Shown one piece after another: positions 27,040-35,462 of a stretch of DNA of 64,000 nt (position 1 is its first letter; each line of letters opens with the position of its first letter). The notes under the pieces are model-generated. The model was not told the origin of the DNA and did not search any database. It was given only the letters and a program-made list of their open reading frames with translations. The stretch covers positions 88,560 through 152,559 of the forward strand of contig NZ_JACLAX010000010.1 of assembly GCF_014230355.1 (NCBI RefSeq). Reading direction: 5' to 3'. A program made the position numbers and the translations under genes. Origin of the DNA: Novosphingobium piscinae (lineage in GTDB: Bacteria > Pseudomonadota > Alphaproteobacteria > Sphingomonadales > Sphingomonadaceae).

Positions 27040-27885
27040 ATGAAATTGCTGCGTTATGGGCCGCGGGGCGCGGAATTGCCGGGCATGCTCGACGACACCG
27101 GTCGGATCCGCAGCCTGGCTGGCGTGGTGCCGGACATCGATGGCACGCTGCTCGCCCGCCTGCCCGCGGAGCTAGCCGGCATTGACCCCGCCACGCTGCC
27201 GCTGGTGGAGGGTGATGTGCGCCTCGCCGAGCCCGTCGGCAGGGTCGGCAAGTTCCTCTGCATCGGCCTGAACTACATTGATCACGCCCATGAGGCGGGC
27301 ATGCCCGTGCCGGCCGAGCCGATCATCTTCACCAAGGCGACCTCAAGCATTATCGGCCCTAACGACGATGTGTTGCTGCCGCCCACTTCGGTGAAAAGCG
27401 ACTGGGAGGTCGAGCTCGGCGTCGTGATCGGCCGCGAGGCGCGCTACGTCACCCCGGAGGCGGCGCTGGACCACGTGGCCGGGCTCGTGCTGGTGAACGA
27501 TCTGTCCGAGCGCGAGTACCAGCTTGAACGCGGCGGGCAGTGGGACAAGGGCAAGGGCTGCGACACCTTTGGCCCGTTCGGGCCGTGGCTGGTCACGCTC
27601 GACGAGATCGCCAACATCAACGATCTCGATCTCTGGCTCGACCTCAACGGGCAGCGTATGCAGACTGGCAACACCGACAAGCTGATCTTCGACGTGCCGA
27701 CCGTGGTTTCCTATGTCAGCCAGTTCATGAGCCTGCAGCCGGGCGACATCATTTCGACCGGCACACCCCCGGGCGTGGGCATGGGGATGAAGCCACCGGT
27801 GTGGCTGAAGGAAGGCGACGTGATCGAGTTGGGCATCACCGGGCTGGGCACCCAGCGGCAGCAGGTCAGGCGCTGGCCCGGCTGA
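27040..27885 (+). CDS. FAH-family hydrolase, 2,4-diketo-3-deoxy sugar-acid hydrolase-like
   Basis: A 281-residue fumarylacetoacetate-hydrolase-fold enzyme, the length of ureidoglycolate-lyase-like and 2,4-diketo-3-deoxy-L-fuconate hydrolases and far shorter than XylX dehydratases. Key stretches are GKFLCIGLNYIDHAHEAG, FTKATSSIIGPND and DWEVELGVVIGR, whose acidic residues bind the divalent metal, then STGTPPGVGMGMKPP. It probably splits a 2,4-diketo-3-deoxyaldonate into pyruvate plus a hydroxy acid: glycolate from a C5 acid, lactate from a C6 deoxy acid. GGCAAATTC precedes the ATG. It is third in the dehydratase-GntR-FAH operon. The precise reaction is inference. Confidence 0.85.
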   Translation: MKLLRYGPRGAELPGMLDDTGRIRSLAGVVPDIDGTLLARLPAELAGIDPATLPLVEGDVRLAEPVGRVGKFLCIGLNYIDHAHEAGMPVPAEPIIFTKATSSIIGPNDDVLLPPTSVKSDWEVELGVVIGREARYVTPEAALDHVAGLVLVNDLSEREYQLERGGQWDKGKGCDTFGPFGPWLVTLDEIANINDLDLWLDLNGQRMQTGNTDKLIFDVPTVVSYVSQFMSLQPGDIISTGTPPGVGMGMKPPVWLKEGDVIELGITGLGTQRQQVRRWPG

Positions 27886-27898
27886 GTGGCCACGCTGC

Positions 27899-28639
27899 CT
27901 AGAGGCTCATCCCGCCATCGATCACGATGGTGCTGCCGCTCATGAAGGTGGCCTCGTCGCTGGCGAGCAGCACCGCCACGGCAGCGATCTCCTCGGGCGT
28001 GCCGATCCGGCCCATTGGCTGACGGGCGATGAAGGCAGCCCGCGCCGCGGCAGCATCGCCGGTGGCGGCGAGCCGATCGGCCAGGCTCGGGCTGTCGACC
28101 GTGCCCGGGCTGATCGCATTGCAACGGATCCCGTCGGCGATGAAGTCCCGCGCCACCGACATGGTCAACCCGATCACCGCGGCCTTGGTCGTGCCGTAGG
28201 CACAGCGGCTGGGCGCAGCCATGATCGACGAGACCACCGAGGCGATGTTGATGATCGACCCCTGCCGCCGGGCGCGCATTGCCGGGAGGAAAGCCCGGAT
28301 GGTCGAGGCCATGGCCAGGACGTTGAGCTGCCAGCTGCGCTCCAGGTCGGCCGTGCTGGTTTCGAGGATCGTGCCGTTGGCCACCCAGCCGGCGCAGTTC
28401 ACCAGCACGTCCACCTCGGGGTGGGCAGCAGCGGCTTCGTTCACCGCAGCCTCGTCGGTGACGTCGAGCCGCAGGGTGGTGGCTGCCGTGCCCGCATAGG
28501 CCTCGGCAAGGCGATCGGCGACCACGTCGGTGGCCACCAGCGTGGCGCCCGCGTCCAGAAAGGCGCGGCCGATGGCCAGTCCGATGCCCTGTCCGGCGCC
28601 GGTGACGAAGGCGGTCCGCCCGGCCAGCCTGGTGCTCAT
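27899..28639 (-). CDS. SDR oxidoreductase, 2-keto-3-deoxy-L-fuconate dehydrogenase-like
   Basis: A 246-residue classical short-chain dehydrogenase. It shows the dinucleotide motif TGAGQGIG (13-20), the NCAG motif (81-84), catalytic serine near 137 and YGTTK (148-152), then ISPGTVDSPS. The stretches RCNAISPGTVDSPSLADRL and ARQPMGRIGTPEEIAAVAVL closely follow 2-keto-3-deoxy-L-fuconate (4-)dehydrogenases and their human BDH2-like relatives. This is the step needed between the dehydratase product and the FAH hydrolase. It is convergent with the FAH gene and follows the second SDR gene by 14 bases in the same direction. Confidence 0.87.
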   Translation of the reverse strand: MSTRLAGRTAFVTGAGQGIGLAIGRAFLDAGATLVATDVVADRLAEAYAGTAATTLRLDVTDEAAVNEAAAAHPEVDVLVNCAGWVANGTILETSTADLERSWQLNVLAMASTIRAFLPAMRARRQGSIINIASVVSSIMAAPSRCAYGTTKAAVIGLTMSVARDFIADGIRCNAISPGTVDSPSLADRLAATGDAAAARAAFIARQPMGRIGTPEEIAAVAVLLASDEATFMSGSTIVIDGGMSL

Positions 28640-28653
28640 GGCGACGGTCCCGC

Positions 28654-29484
28654 TCAGGCCGGATAGAGTCCGGCGGCTCCGTCGATGCGGACCACCTGAC
28701 CAGAGACGAACCCGCTGTCGGGCCCGGCGAGGAACGCGACCACCCCCGCAATCTCCTCAGGGGTGGCATAGCGGTCGAGATCGGGTCCGGCCGCCATCAT
28801 CGCCGGGTCGGTCGGCCGGGTGGCGAGGAAGCGCGCGCTCATCGTTGGACCTGGCGACACCACGTTCACCCTTACCCCATGGTGCCGGAGCTCCATCGCC
28901 AGGCAGCGGGTGTAGTGGACGATCGCCGCCTTCATGCAGCCGTAGACTACTTCGCTGGTGACCGCGCGGTGGCCGTTGAGCGAGCCGAAGTTGATCACGC
29001 TGCCCTGCTGGCGCTCCTTCATCCCGGGGAGCACGGCGCGGCAGACCAGCATGGTGCCGATGAAGTTGCGGTTGATGATGGCCTGGGTGTCGGCCAGGCT
29101 GATGTCGAGCGCGCCGTTCGGATCGGGCTTGCCGCCAGCCGCGCCAATATCGCCGCCGGCACAGTTCACCAGGATCGACACCGGGCCCAGCGCCTGGCGC
29201 GTCGCCTCGACCATCGCCGCAACCTGCGCCTCGTCGGAAATGTCGCCGAGCACGGCGGTGGTACGGACGCCCTGCTCGGCGGCGAGCCGCTCCGCGAGAC
29301 CGGTCAGGCTCTTTTCCTCGCCGAACTGGGCCGGCGCGCTTTCGGAGATGTCGTGCACCGCCACGTCGGCGCCGAGCTCGGCCAGCCGGGAGGCAATCGC
29401 GCGCCCCAATCCCCGCCCTGAACCGGTCACGAGTGCAACCGATCCGGCCAGGCTGGCCGTGCGGACCCGCGACCATTCGTTCAT
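28654..29484 (-). CDS. SDR family oxidoreductase
   Basis: A 276-residue short-chain dehydrogenase. The ATG at 29484 is preceded by AAGGAGAG. Motifs are TGSGRGLG (20-27), NCAGGDIG, a serine in NFGSLNGH, YGCMK and VVSPGPTMSARF. It contains an insert after the cofactor Asp (ESAPAQFGEEKSLTG) that is longer than usual. It may oxidise an alcohol group of the same sugar acid or lactone as its neighbours; nothing in the sequence fixes the substrate. It is first in a two-SDR operon divergent from the MFS operon, with ACTGTCTACAGT 25 bases before its start. Confidence 0.85.
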   Translation of the reverse strand: MNEWSRVRTASLAGSVALVTGSGRGLGRAIASRLAELGADVAVHDISESAPAQFGEEKSLTGLAERLAAEQGVRTTAVLGDISDEAQVAAMVEATRQALGPVSILVNCAGGDIGAAGGKPDPNGALDISLADTQAIINRNFIGTMLVCRAVLPGMKERQQGSVINFGSLNGHRAVTSEVVYGCMKAAIVHYTRCLAMELRHHGVRVNVVSPGPTMSARFLATRPTDPAMMAAGPDLDRYATPEEIAGVVAFLAGPDSGFVSGQVVRIDGAAGLYPA

Positions 29485-29508
29485 CCCCGCTCTCCTTTTG
29501 GCGAAATG

Positions 29509-29520
29509 ACTGTCTACAGT
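29509..29520 (-). promoter_or_regulatory. GntR-type operator (site C)
   Basis: ACTGTCTACAGT is a palindrome of two perfect 5-base arms around CT, and differs from the proposed consensus ACTGTATACAGT at one position. It lies 25 bases upstream of the SDR start at 29484, where bound protein would block transcription or early elongation. Confidence 0.65.
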
Positions 29521-29579
29521 TGCCCGGCCCAAGCGTTTGGCCGTACCCTTGGTTTTGACAATGAACCGCAGGGCTCCGA

Positions 29580-29612
29580 TTGACAAGTCAAAAGCGTATT
29601 CAGTATACACTT
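29580..29612 (+). promoter_or_regulatory. MFS-operon promoter with GntR-type half-operator (site D)
   Basis: TTGACA (29580-29585), 18 nt and TATACA (29604-29609) form a strong sigma-70 promoter for the five-gene operon starting at 29683. The minus-strand sequence AAGTGTATACTG (29601-29612) shares TGTATAC with the other sites and covers the -10. It is the weakest palindrome of the six. Confidence 0.6.
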
Positions 29613-29682
29613 GGGAGGGCTCGCCGAACGAGGCGGGCCAACCCGGCCGGATGGGGCAACAGTACGTGAGGGGACCGCAGGC

Positions 29683-30918
29683 ATGACACCGACCCGGGTA
29701 CGCCGCCAGGTGGTGGGGATTGCCCTTGCCCTCGCGATCCTTGCCTATGTCCAGCGCGTGGCGATCAGCCAGGCGGCCGGGCCGATCTCGACCGACCTTG
29801 GCCTCGACAAGGCCCAGATGGGGATGGTCTTCGGCGCCTTCGGGCTGTCCTACGCCTTGTTCGAGATCCCGATGGGGCTCAGCGGCGACCGGCTCGGGGT
29901 CAAGAAGATCCTGACCCGTCTGGTGCTTGCCTGGTCGTTCTTTACCGCCCTGACCGGGGCGGCCTGGAGCCTTGCCTCGATGTGGGTGATCCGCTTCCTG
30001 TTCGGCGCGGGGGAGGCCGGGTGCTTTCCCAATCTCACCCGGATGCTCAGCCAGTGGCTGCCGCGTCCCGAGCGGGTCAAGGCCCAGGCCCTGATGTGGG
30101 CCTGCACACGGTGGGGCGGAGCGGTGACCCCGCCGCTGGTGCTACTGGCGATCAATGTGGTCGGCTGGCGCTGGGCCTTCGTGATGTTCGGCCTGCTCGG
30201 CGTGGCCTGGGTGCTGTGGTTCAGGCGCAGCTTTACCGAGAACCCCGCCAACCATCCGGGGGTCAACGAGGCCGAACTGGCGCTGCTGGCCGAATCGCAG
30301 GCGCTGGTGGGCCAGTCTCACGGCAGTTGGCTGGCTTTGCTGCTGCGCCCCCAGGCACTGCTGCTGTGTGTGCAGTACTTCTGCTGGTCCTATGTCTGGT
30401 ACTTCTTCGTTACCTGGATGCCCACTTTCCTTGGCGAGGTACACGGCCAGAGCGCGGCGGGCATGGCCGGACTCTCGGTGCTGCCGCTGCTGATGGGCGG
30501 GCTGGGCTCGCTCACCGCCGGACTGCTGCCGCTGGCGATCCCGCGCCACACTGTAGCCATCATCTGCTTCATCAGCGTGGCCATCCTGATGGCCCTGGTG
30601 CCGTTCGCACCCAATGTCTGGGTGGCGATCGGCCTGCTCGCGCTGACCGCGTTCCTGGGCGACATGCTGGTCCCGATCAGCTGGAATCAGTGCGTCGAGC
30701 TGGGCCAGGGCTATACCGCGACGATGGGCGCGGCGATGAACATGTTCGCCAATTTCTCGGGCTTCCTCGCGCCGGTGGTCGGAGGAATGTTGCTCAAGGC
30801 CAGCGGCAACGACTGGGCCCCGATGCTCTGGCTGATGTCGGGTGTCGCGGGGCTGGGTGCCATGAGCTGGATCATCATGGGCGCGGCCGGCACGGCCCCC
30901 GCCGTGGCAAAGGGGTAA
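29683..30918 (+). CDS. MFS transporter, anion:cation symporter (sugar acid) type
   Basis: A 411-residue major facilitator with 12 predicted membrane segments. The start at the ATG 29683 places the first helix at VVGIALALAILAYVQRVAISQ. The loop 2-3 motif GDRLGVKKIL and FGAGEAGCFPNLTRMLSQWLP are typical of the ACS family that carries hexuronates, galactonate and related organic anions with protons. It is the first gene of an operon with an SDR, a PQQ sugar dehydrogenase, a mutarotase and an MBL hydrolase, so it probably imports the aldonate made in the periplasm. The specific substrate is unknown. Confidence 0.9.
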   Translation: MTPTRVRRQVVGIALALAILAYVQRVAISQAAGPISTDLGLDKAQMGMVFGAFGLSYALFEIPMGLSGDRLGVKKILTRLVLAWSFFTALTGAAWSLASMWVIRFLFGAGEAGCFPNLTRMLSQWLPRPERVKAQALMWACTRWGGAVTPPLVLLAINVVGWRWAFVMFGLLGVAWVLWFRRSFTENPANHPGVNEAELALLAESQALVGQSHGSWLALLLRPQALLLCVQYFCWSYVWYFFVTWMPTFLGEVHGQSAAGMAGLSVLPLLMGGLGSLTAGLLPLAIPRHTVAIICFISVAILMALVPFAPNVWVAIGLLALTAFLGDMLVPISWNQCVELGQGYTATMGAAMNMFANFSGFLAPVVGGMLLKASGNDWAPMLWLMSGVAGLGAMSWIIMGAAGTAPAVAKG

Positions 30919-30922
30919 GCCA

Positions 30923-31678
30923 ATGCAGATTTCTCTCGCCGGCCGTACGGCCGTGATCATCGGGGCCAGCGGTGGCCTGGGCGAGGCCATGGCCGAGACG
31001 CTGGGCAGCGCCGGGGCGCGGCTGGCGCTGGTTGGCCGGCGCCGCGACAAGCTGGAGGCCCTTGCAGCCCGGCTGGCAGTGGACGGGGTCGAGGCGGCCG
31101 CCTTCACGGCCGACGTGACCGACGAGGCCAGTGTCGCCGCGCTCGCCACCAGCGTGCAGGCCTGGGCGCCGCACCCGCAGATCCTGATCAACTCGGCGGG
31201 AACGAACATCCGCAAGCCGCTGGTCGAATTCAGCCTGGCCGAGTTCCGCAGCGTGATCGATTCCAGCCTGATTTCAACCTTCCTTGCCTGCCATGCCTTC
31301 GTCCCCGGCATGACCGGCACGGGCTATGGCCGGATCATCAACCTGGCCTCGATGCTGGCCCATGTCTCGCTGCCCGGGCGCACGGCCTATTCCGCGGCCA
31401 AGGCCAGCCTGCTGGGGCTGACCAAGTCGCTTGCGCTCGAGCTGGCCGATCAGGGCATTACCGTGAACGCGATCAGTCCCGGCCCGTTCGGCACCGAGCT
31501 CAACCGCGTGGTGATGGATGATCCCGTGGCCAACGCCGCCTTTCTTGCCAGCCTGCCGGTCGGGCGGTGGGGTAAAGTCGAGGAAATCGGAGGGCTCGTG
31601 ACCTACCTCTGTTCGGACCTCGCCGGCTTTGTGACCGGCACCGACATTCTCATCGATGGCGGTTGGACCGCACGGTGA
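30923..31678 (+). CDS. SDR family oxidoreductase (gluconate 5-dehydrogenase-like)
   Basis: A 251-residue short-chain dehydrogenase with GASGGLGEAM at the cofactor site, VGRRRDKLE (Arg-rich after beta-2, suggesting NADP preference), NSAGTNIRKPL, a serine in NLASMLAH, YSAAK and INAISPGPF-like NAISPGPFGTELN. It resembles the gluconate/2-keto-3-deoxygluconate dehydrogenase group, which act on sugar acids. It starts 4 bases after the MFS stop, and its own stop overlaps the GTG of the sugar dehydrogenase gene. Substrate is likely an aldonate or its keto form. Confidence 0.87.
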   Translation: MQISLAGRTAVIIGASGGLGEAMAETLGSAGARLALVGRRRDKLEALAARLAVDGVEAAAFTADVTDEASVAALATSVQAWAPHPQILINSAGTNIRKPLVEFSLAEFRSVIDSSLISTFLACHAFVPGMTGTGYGRIINLASMLAHVSLPGRTAYSAAKASLLGLTKSLALELADQGITVNAISPGPFGTELNRVVMDDPVANAAFLASLPVGRWGKVEEIGGLVTYLCSDLAGFVTGTDILIDGGWTAR

Positions 31679-33219
31679 TCCGGCGCTTGGGCCTTGCCGC
31701 GGGGCTGGCGCTGGGCGCCGGGATGCTCGCGGCCCAGGCGCCTGCACCGCCTGCCGCCAATGCCGGGTTCGGCGGCGGCCGCGAGCTGCAGCGGCTGACC
31801 GGCGAGCGTTTCACCGACAATTGCAGCGGCTGCCACGGCGCGCCGGGCTCGGCGGGGCGTGCGCCCAATCTGTTCGACCCGCGCCTGCTCGGCTCGCGCA
31901 GTGACGAGGAACTCTACCGCACCATTGCCAAGGGCGTCGCCGGGGCCGAGATGCCGGCCTTCGAGGAGATCCTGCCGGCCGAACAGATCTGGCAGATGAT
32001 CGCCTGGCTGCGGCTCGAGGCGGAGAGCAAGCAGCCCCGCCCCCAGTTCGTCGCCGATCCGGCCGGCGCGGTGATCGCGACAGAGCAGCAGCGGTTCCGG
32101 ATAGACGTGGTGGCCGAGGGTCTCGACACCCCCTGGGGTCTTGCGTTCCTGCCCGATGGGCGGCTGCTGGTGACCGAACGGCCAGGCCGGCTGCGCCTGA
32201 TCGATCACGCCGCGCAGGACCGGCGTCGGCTGCGGCCCGAGGCGGTGCGCAACACCCCGGTGGTGTGGGCCCGTCAGGATGCCGGGCTGATGGATGTGGC
32301 GATTGATCCTGATTATGCCCGAACCGGCTGGATCTACCTCAGCTTGGTCGAGCTCAGGCCCGGCTACCAGCTGCCCCCCGCTCCGGTGCTCAAGCCGGGC
32401 GAGCGGCCGCCGAACCACCCGTCGATGACCGTGATCGTTCGCGGCCGGATCAACGCCCGGGGCGAATGGGTCGACGCGCAGACCCTGTTCCGCGCCCCGC
32501 TCGACCGGTACACGCCCAGCGGCGTGCACTATGGCTCGCGGCTGGCGTTCGATCCGCAGGGCCGGCTGCTGTTCACCGTTGGTGAGCGCGGCGACATGAA
32601 GAATGCCCAGGACCTCGCCACCTCGCTGGGCAAGCTTCACCGGATCAACCGTGACGGCAGCATTCCCGCCGACAACCCGTTCGTGAACCGTCCGGGCGCG
32701 GTGCCGTCGATCCTCTCGTGGGGGCATCGCAATCCGCAGGGCCTGGCCTTCGATGCCGCGGGCCGACTCTGGGAATCCGAGCACGGGCCGAGCGGTGGCG
32801 ACGAGATCAACCTGATCCAGCCGGGCGGCAACTATGGTTGGGGCGTGGTGTCGATGGGGATCCAGCCGGGCATCTCGGCGCGCGAGCACCCCGGCATGAT
32901 CGGCCCGGTCGCCTATTATACCCCGACGATCGCACCGTCCGGCATCGCGCTGTACCGGGGCCGCCGCTATCCGGCCTGGACCGGCAACCTGTTCGTCACC
33001 GCGCTGGCTGGGCAGCACCTGCGGCGGCTGGTGCTCGATGGCGATCGCATCACCCACCAGGAGGTGCTGTTCAAGGCCTATGGCCGGGTCCGGGCGATCA
33101 CCACCGGCCCTGATGGACTGCTCTACGTGCTGCTGCAAAGGCCGACCGGCGAGGGTACCGGGCAGCCGCTGTCGGCCTCGACCCCCGGGCTGGTGATCCG
33201 CCTGGTGCCGCTGCCATGA
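31675..33219 (+). CDS. PQQ-dependent aldose sugar dehydrogenase with N-terminal cytochrome c domain
   Basis: A 514-residue periplasmic fusion protein. The GTG at 31675 overlaps the preceding stop (GTGA) and starts a signal peptide (GLAAGLALGAGMLAAQAPA). Residues about 35-130 form a small c-type cytochrome with CSGCH (50-54) and AEMPAFEEIL, whose Met is a likely sixth heme ligand. From about 150 the soluble glucose-dehydrogenase/YliI beta-propeller runs DTPWGLAFLPDGRLLVTERPGRL to WGHRNPQGLAF and SEHGPSGGDEINL. It should oxidise aldoses to aldonolactones and pass electrons to the attached heme. The fusion removes the need for a separate acceptor. PQQ synthesis genes are not nearby. Confidence 0.9.
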   Translation: MIRRLGLAAGLALGAGMLAAQAPAPPAANAGFGGGRELQRLTGERFTDNCSGCHGAPGSAGRAPNLFDPRLLGSRSDEELYRTIAKGVAGAEMPAFEEILPAEQIWQMIAWLRLEAESKQPRPQFVADPAGAVIATEQQRFRIDVVAEGLDTPWGLAFLPDGRLLVTERPGRLRLIDHAAQDRRRLRPEAVRNTPVVWARQDAGLMDVAIDPDYARTGWIYLSLVELRPGYQLPPAPVLKPGERPPNHPSMTVIVRGRINARGEWVDAQTLFRAPLDRYTPSGVHYGSRLAFDPQGRLLFTVGERGDMKNAQDLATSLGKLHRINRDGSIPADNPFVNRPGAVPSILSWGHRNPQGLAFDAAGRLWESEHGPSGGDEINLIQPGGNYGWGVVSMGIQPGISAREHPGMIGPVAYYTPTIAPSGIALYRGRRYPAWTGNLFVTALAGQHLRRLVLDGDRITHQEVLFKAYGRVRAITTGPDGLLYVLLQRPTGEGTGQPLSASTPGLVIRLVPLP

Positions 33220-34349
33220 GCCGCTGGGCGCTGCCGATCCTTGCCCTGGCCATGGCCCCGGCTCCGGCGCTGGCCGGGACGGCCCGCATCGCCCCCTTCG
33301 GCACCAATGCCAAGGGTGAGGTGGTGGAAGCGGTGACGCTCGTCAATCGGCGGGGGATGAAGGTCGTCATCCTGACCCGCGGCGGGGCGCTCGCCGAGAT
33401 TGCGGTGCCCGACCGCCGCGGCCGCCTCGCCAACGTGGTGCTGACCCGTCCAGACTTCGCCGCATGGGATCGCGGCGGCGCGTTCAACACGCTGATCGGG
33501 CGCTATGCCAACCGTATAGCAGGCGGCGGCTTCAGCATCGACGGCCAGCGTTACGCGCTGCCCGCCAACCCCGAGACCGGGGTGACGATCCACGGCGGGC
33601 AGAGCCAGACCGGCGGCGGCTGGGGGACCAAGCTGTGGACGGCGCGGCTGTTCGAGGACCGCAGCAGCGCCGGGGTCGAACTGCGGCTGACCAGCCCGGA
33701 CGGCGACAACGGTTTTCCCGGCGCGGTCACCGTGTCGGCCACCTACCGGCTGAGCGACGCGGGCGAGCTGCGGCTCGACTGGCGCGCCGAAACCACCCGG
33801 CCGACCCACCTCAACGTCACCAACCATGCCTATTTCAACCTTGCCGGGCCAGGTCAGGCATCGGTCGACCGCCTGCGCCTGCGGCTGTTCGCCAGCCGCT
33901 ACACCCCGGTCAACGAGCGCCTGATCCCCACCGGCGAGGTCGCCACGGTGGCGGGAACCCCGCTCGATTTCCGCGCCGCCCGGCCGATCGGGCCGGCGCT
34001 CCGCAGCGCCCATCCGCAGATCGTCCTGGCCAGGGGGATCGATCACAACCTGGTGATCGACGGACCGGCGGGGACCCTGCGTCCGGCCGCCGAACTGGTC
34101 GATCCGGTCTCCGGACGCTGGCTGCTGGTCTCGACCACCGAGCCGGGCGTGCAGGTCTATACCGCCAATAACTTCAACGGCAGCCAGCCCGCCGGGGCCG
34201 GCCTGCTGCTGCGCCAGGGCGACGGAATCGCTTTCGAAACCCAGCACTTTCCCGACAGCCCCAACCAGCCGGCCTTTCCCTCGACGCTGCTGCGTCCCGG
34301 CGAGGTCTTCACCTCGACCACGGTCTTTGCCTTTGGAGTTACCCGATGA
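33216..34349 (+). CDS. Exported aldose 1-epimerase (mutarotase)
   Basis: A 377-residue GalM-family protein with a signal peptide (PILALAMAPAPALAG). It interconverts alpha and beta anomers of free aldoses. Conserved residues appear in FNTLIGRYANRIAGG, TIHGGQ, LNVTNHAYFNLAG (catalytic His) and ARGIDHNL, with the general-base glutamate in TTEPGVQVYTANN. The ATG overlaps the stop of the sugar dehydrogenase gene. A periplasmic mutarotase directly after a periplasmic aldose dehydrogenase fits supply of the reactive anomer. Confidence 0.92.
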   Translation: MSRWALPILALAMAPAPALAGTARIAPFGTNAKGEVVEAVTLVNRRGMKVVILTRGGALAEIAVPDRRGRLANVVLTRPDFAAWDRGGAFNTLIGRYANRIAGGGFSIDGQRYALPANPETGVTIHGGQSQTGGGWGTKLWTARLFEDRSSAGVELRLTSPDGDNGFPGAVTVSATYRLSDAGELRLDWRAETTRPTHLNVTNHAYFNLAGPGQASVDRLRLRLFASRYTPVNERLIPTGEVATVAGTPLDFRAARPIGPALRSAHPQIVLARGIDHNLVIDGPAGTLRPAAELVDPVSGRWLLVSTTEPGVQVYTANNFNGSQPAGAGLLLRQGDGIAFETQHFPDSPNQPAFPSTLLRPGEVFTSTTVFAFGVTR

Positions 34350-35425
34350 GGCTGCTTGCCCTGACCCTGCTCGCTGCACCGGCGTTGGGCCTTGGGGCGC
34401 CCGCCCGGGCGGATGATCTGAGGATCATCAGCATCGATGTCGAAGGCGGCGCCGCCACGCTCTACATCACCCCACAGGGCCGTTCGGTGCTGATCGACAC
34501 CGGCTGGCCCCGCGGCCGCGGCGGCCCCCGGTCCGGGCCGGGCGGCCCGCCGGTGCCGTCCTCTCCCGCCAGCGCCGAGCGGATCGTCGCTGCGGCGCGC
34601 GCAGCGGGGCTGACCCGGCTCGATCACGTGATCGTCACCCACTACCATATCGACCATGTCGGCGGGTTCGCCGAGCTGGCCACGCTGATGCCGATCGGCG
34701 AGGTGATCGATCATGGTCCCAACCGCGAGCCGCTGCCTGCAGGGCTGAGCCCGGCCGCGGCCGCCTCGGCGCCGGCGACGGTCTATCCGCAATATGTCGC
34801 TGCGCGCGCCGGCATGAAGCATCGCACGATGCAGGCCGGGCAGCGGCTGCGGATCGGCGGGCTCGAGCTGGTGGCGGTGCACAGCGATGGCGTGCTGGCG
34901 CCGCCGCAACCCGGGGCCGGAGCCGCGGGAGTGGGCTGCGATGAGCCCGCGACCATGGCCGAGAACGGCGGTGAGGAGAATCCCCGTTCGCTGGGCCTGC
35001 TGCTGCGCTGGGGCAAGGCCCGGATCGTCAGCCTCGCCGACGCGACCTGGACGCTCGAGCACGGCCTGGTCTGTCCGCGCAATCGCATCGGCCGGGCCGA
35101 CCTGATGTTCGCCGACAACCACGGCAGCGCGGTGTCCAACCCGCCGGCGCTGGCCGCCAGCCTGCGGCCGCGCGTGGTGGTGTTCAACAATGGACCGACC
35201 AAGGGTGCCGATGGCGTGGTGCTCGAGCGCTACAAGGCCCTGCCCGGCGTGGCGGTATGGCAGCTGCACGGCGCCACGCGCACGCCCGCGGCCAACACCG
35301 CGCCGGAGCGGATTGTCAACCTCGATCCCTTCGGCAACGCCAATCTGGCGATCACAGTCTCGCGCGAGGCGCGGATCACGATCCGCAATCCGCGCAACGG
35401 GCTGTCCGAGACCTATGTGCCCTGA
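34346..35425 (+). CDS. Exported MBL-fold metallo-hydrolase (candidate lactonase)
   Basis: A 359-residue metallo-beta-lactamase-fold protein with a signal peptide (LLALTLLAAPALGLGAPARA). The metal motif is HYHIDHVGG, followed by IDHGPNRE and an Asp-containing ISL-type strand (ARIVSLADATW), then a late FADNHGS motif. The start overlaps the mutarotase stop (ATGA), and it is last in the MFS-SDR-dehydrogenase-mutarotase operon. The dehydrogenase makes an aldonolactone, so hydrolysis of that lactone is a plausible role, but MBL proteins are diverse and it also resembles ComEC-type domains. Confidence 0.82.
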   Translation: MRLLALTLLAAPALGLGAPARADDLRIISIDVEGGAATLYITPQGRSVLIDTGWPRGRGGPRSGPGGPPVPSSPASAERIVAAARAAGLTRLDHVIVTHYHIDHVGGFAELATLMPIGEVIDHGPNREPLPAGLSPAAAASAPATVYPQYVAARAGMKHRTMQAGQRLRIGGLELVAVHSDGVLAPPQPGAGAAGVGCDEPATMAENGGEENPRSLGLLLRWGKARIVSLADATWTLEHGLVCPRNRIGRADLMFADNHGSAVSNPPALAASLRPRVVVFNNGPTKGADGVVLERYKALPGVAVWQLHGATRTPAANTAPERIVNLDPFGNANLAITVSREARITIRNPRNGLSETYVP

Positions 35426-35462
35426 GCGGGCTGGTGCCGCTCCCGCATAAACGAGAACGCGC

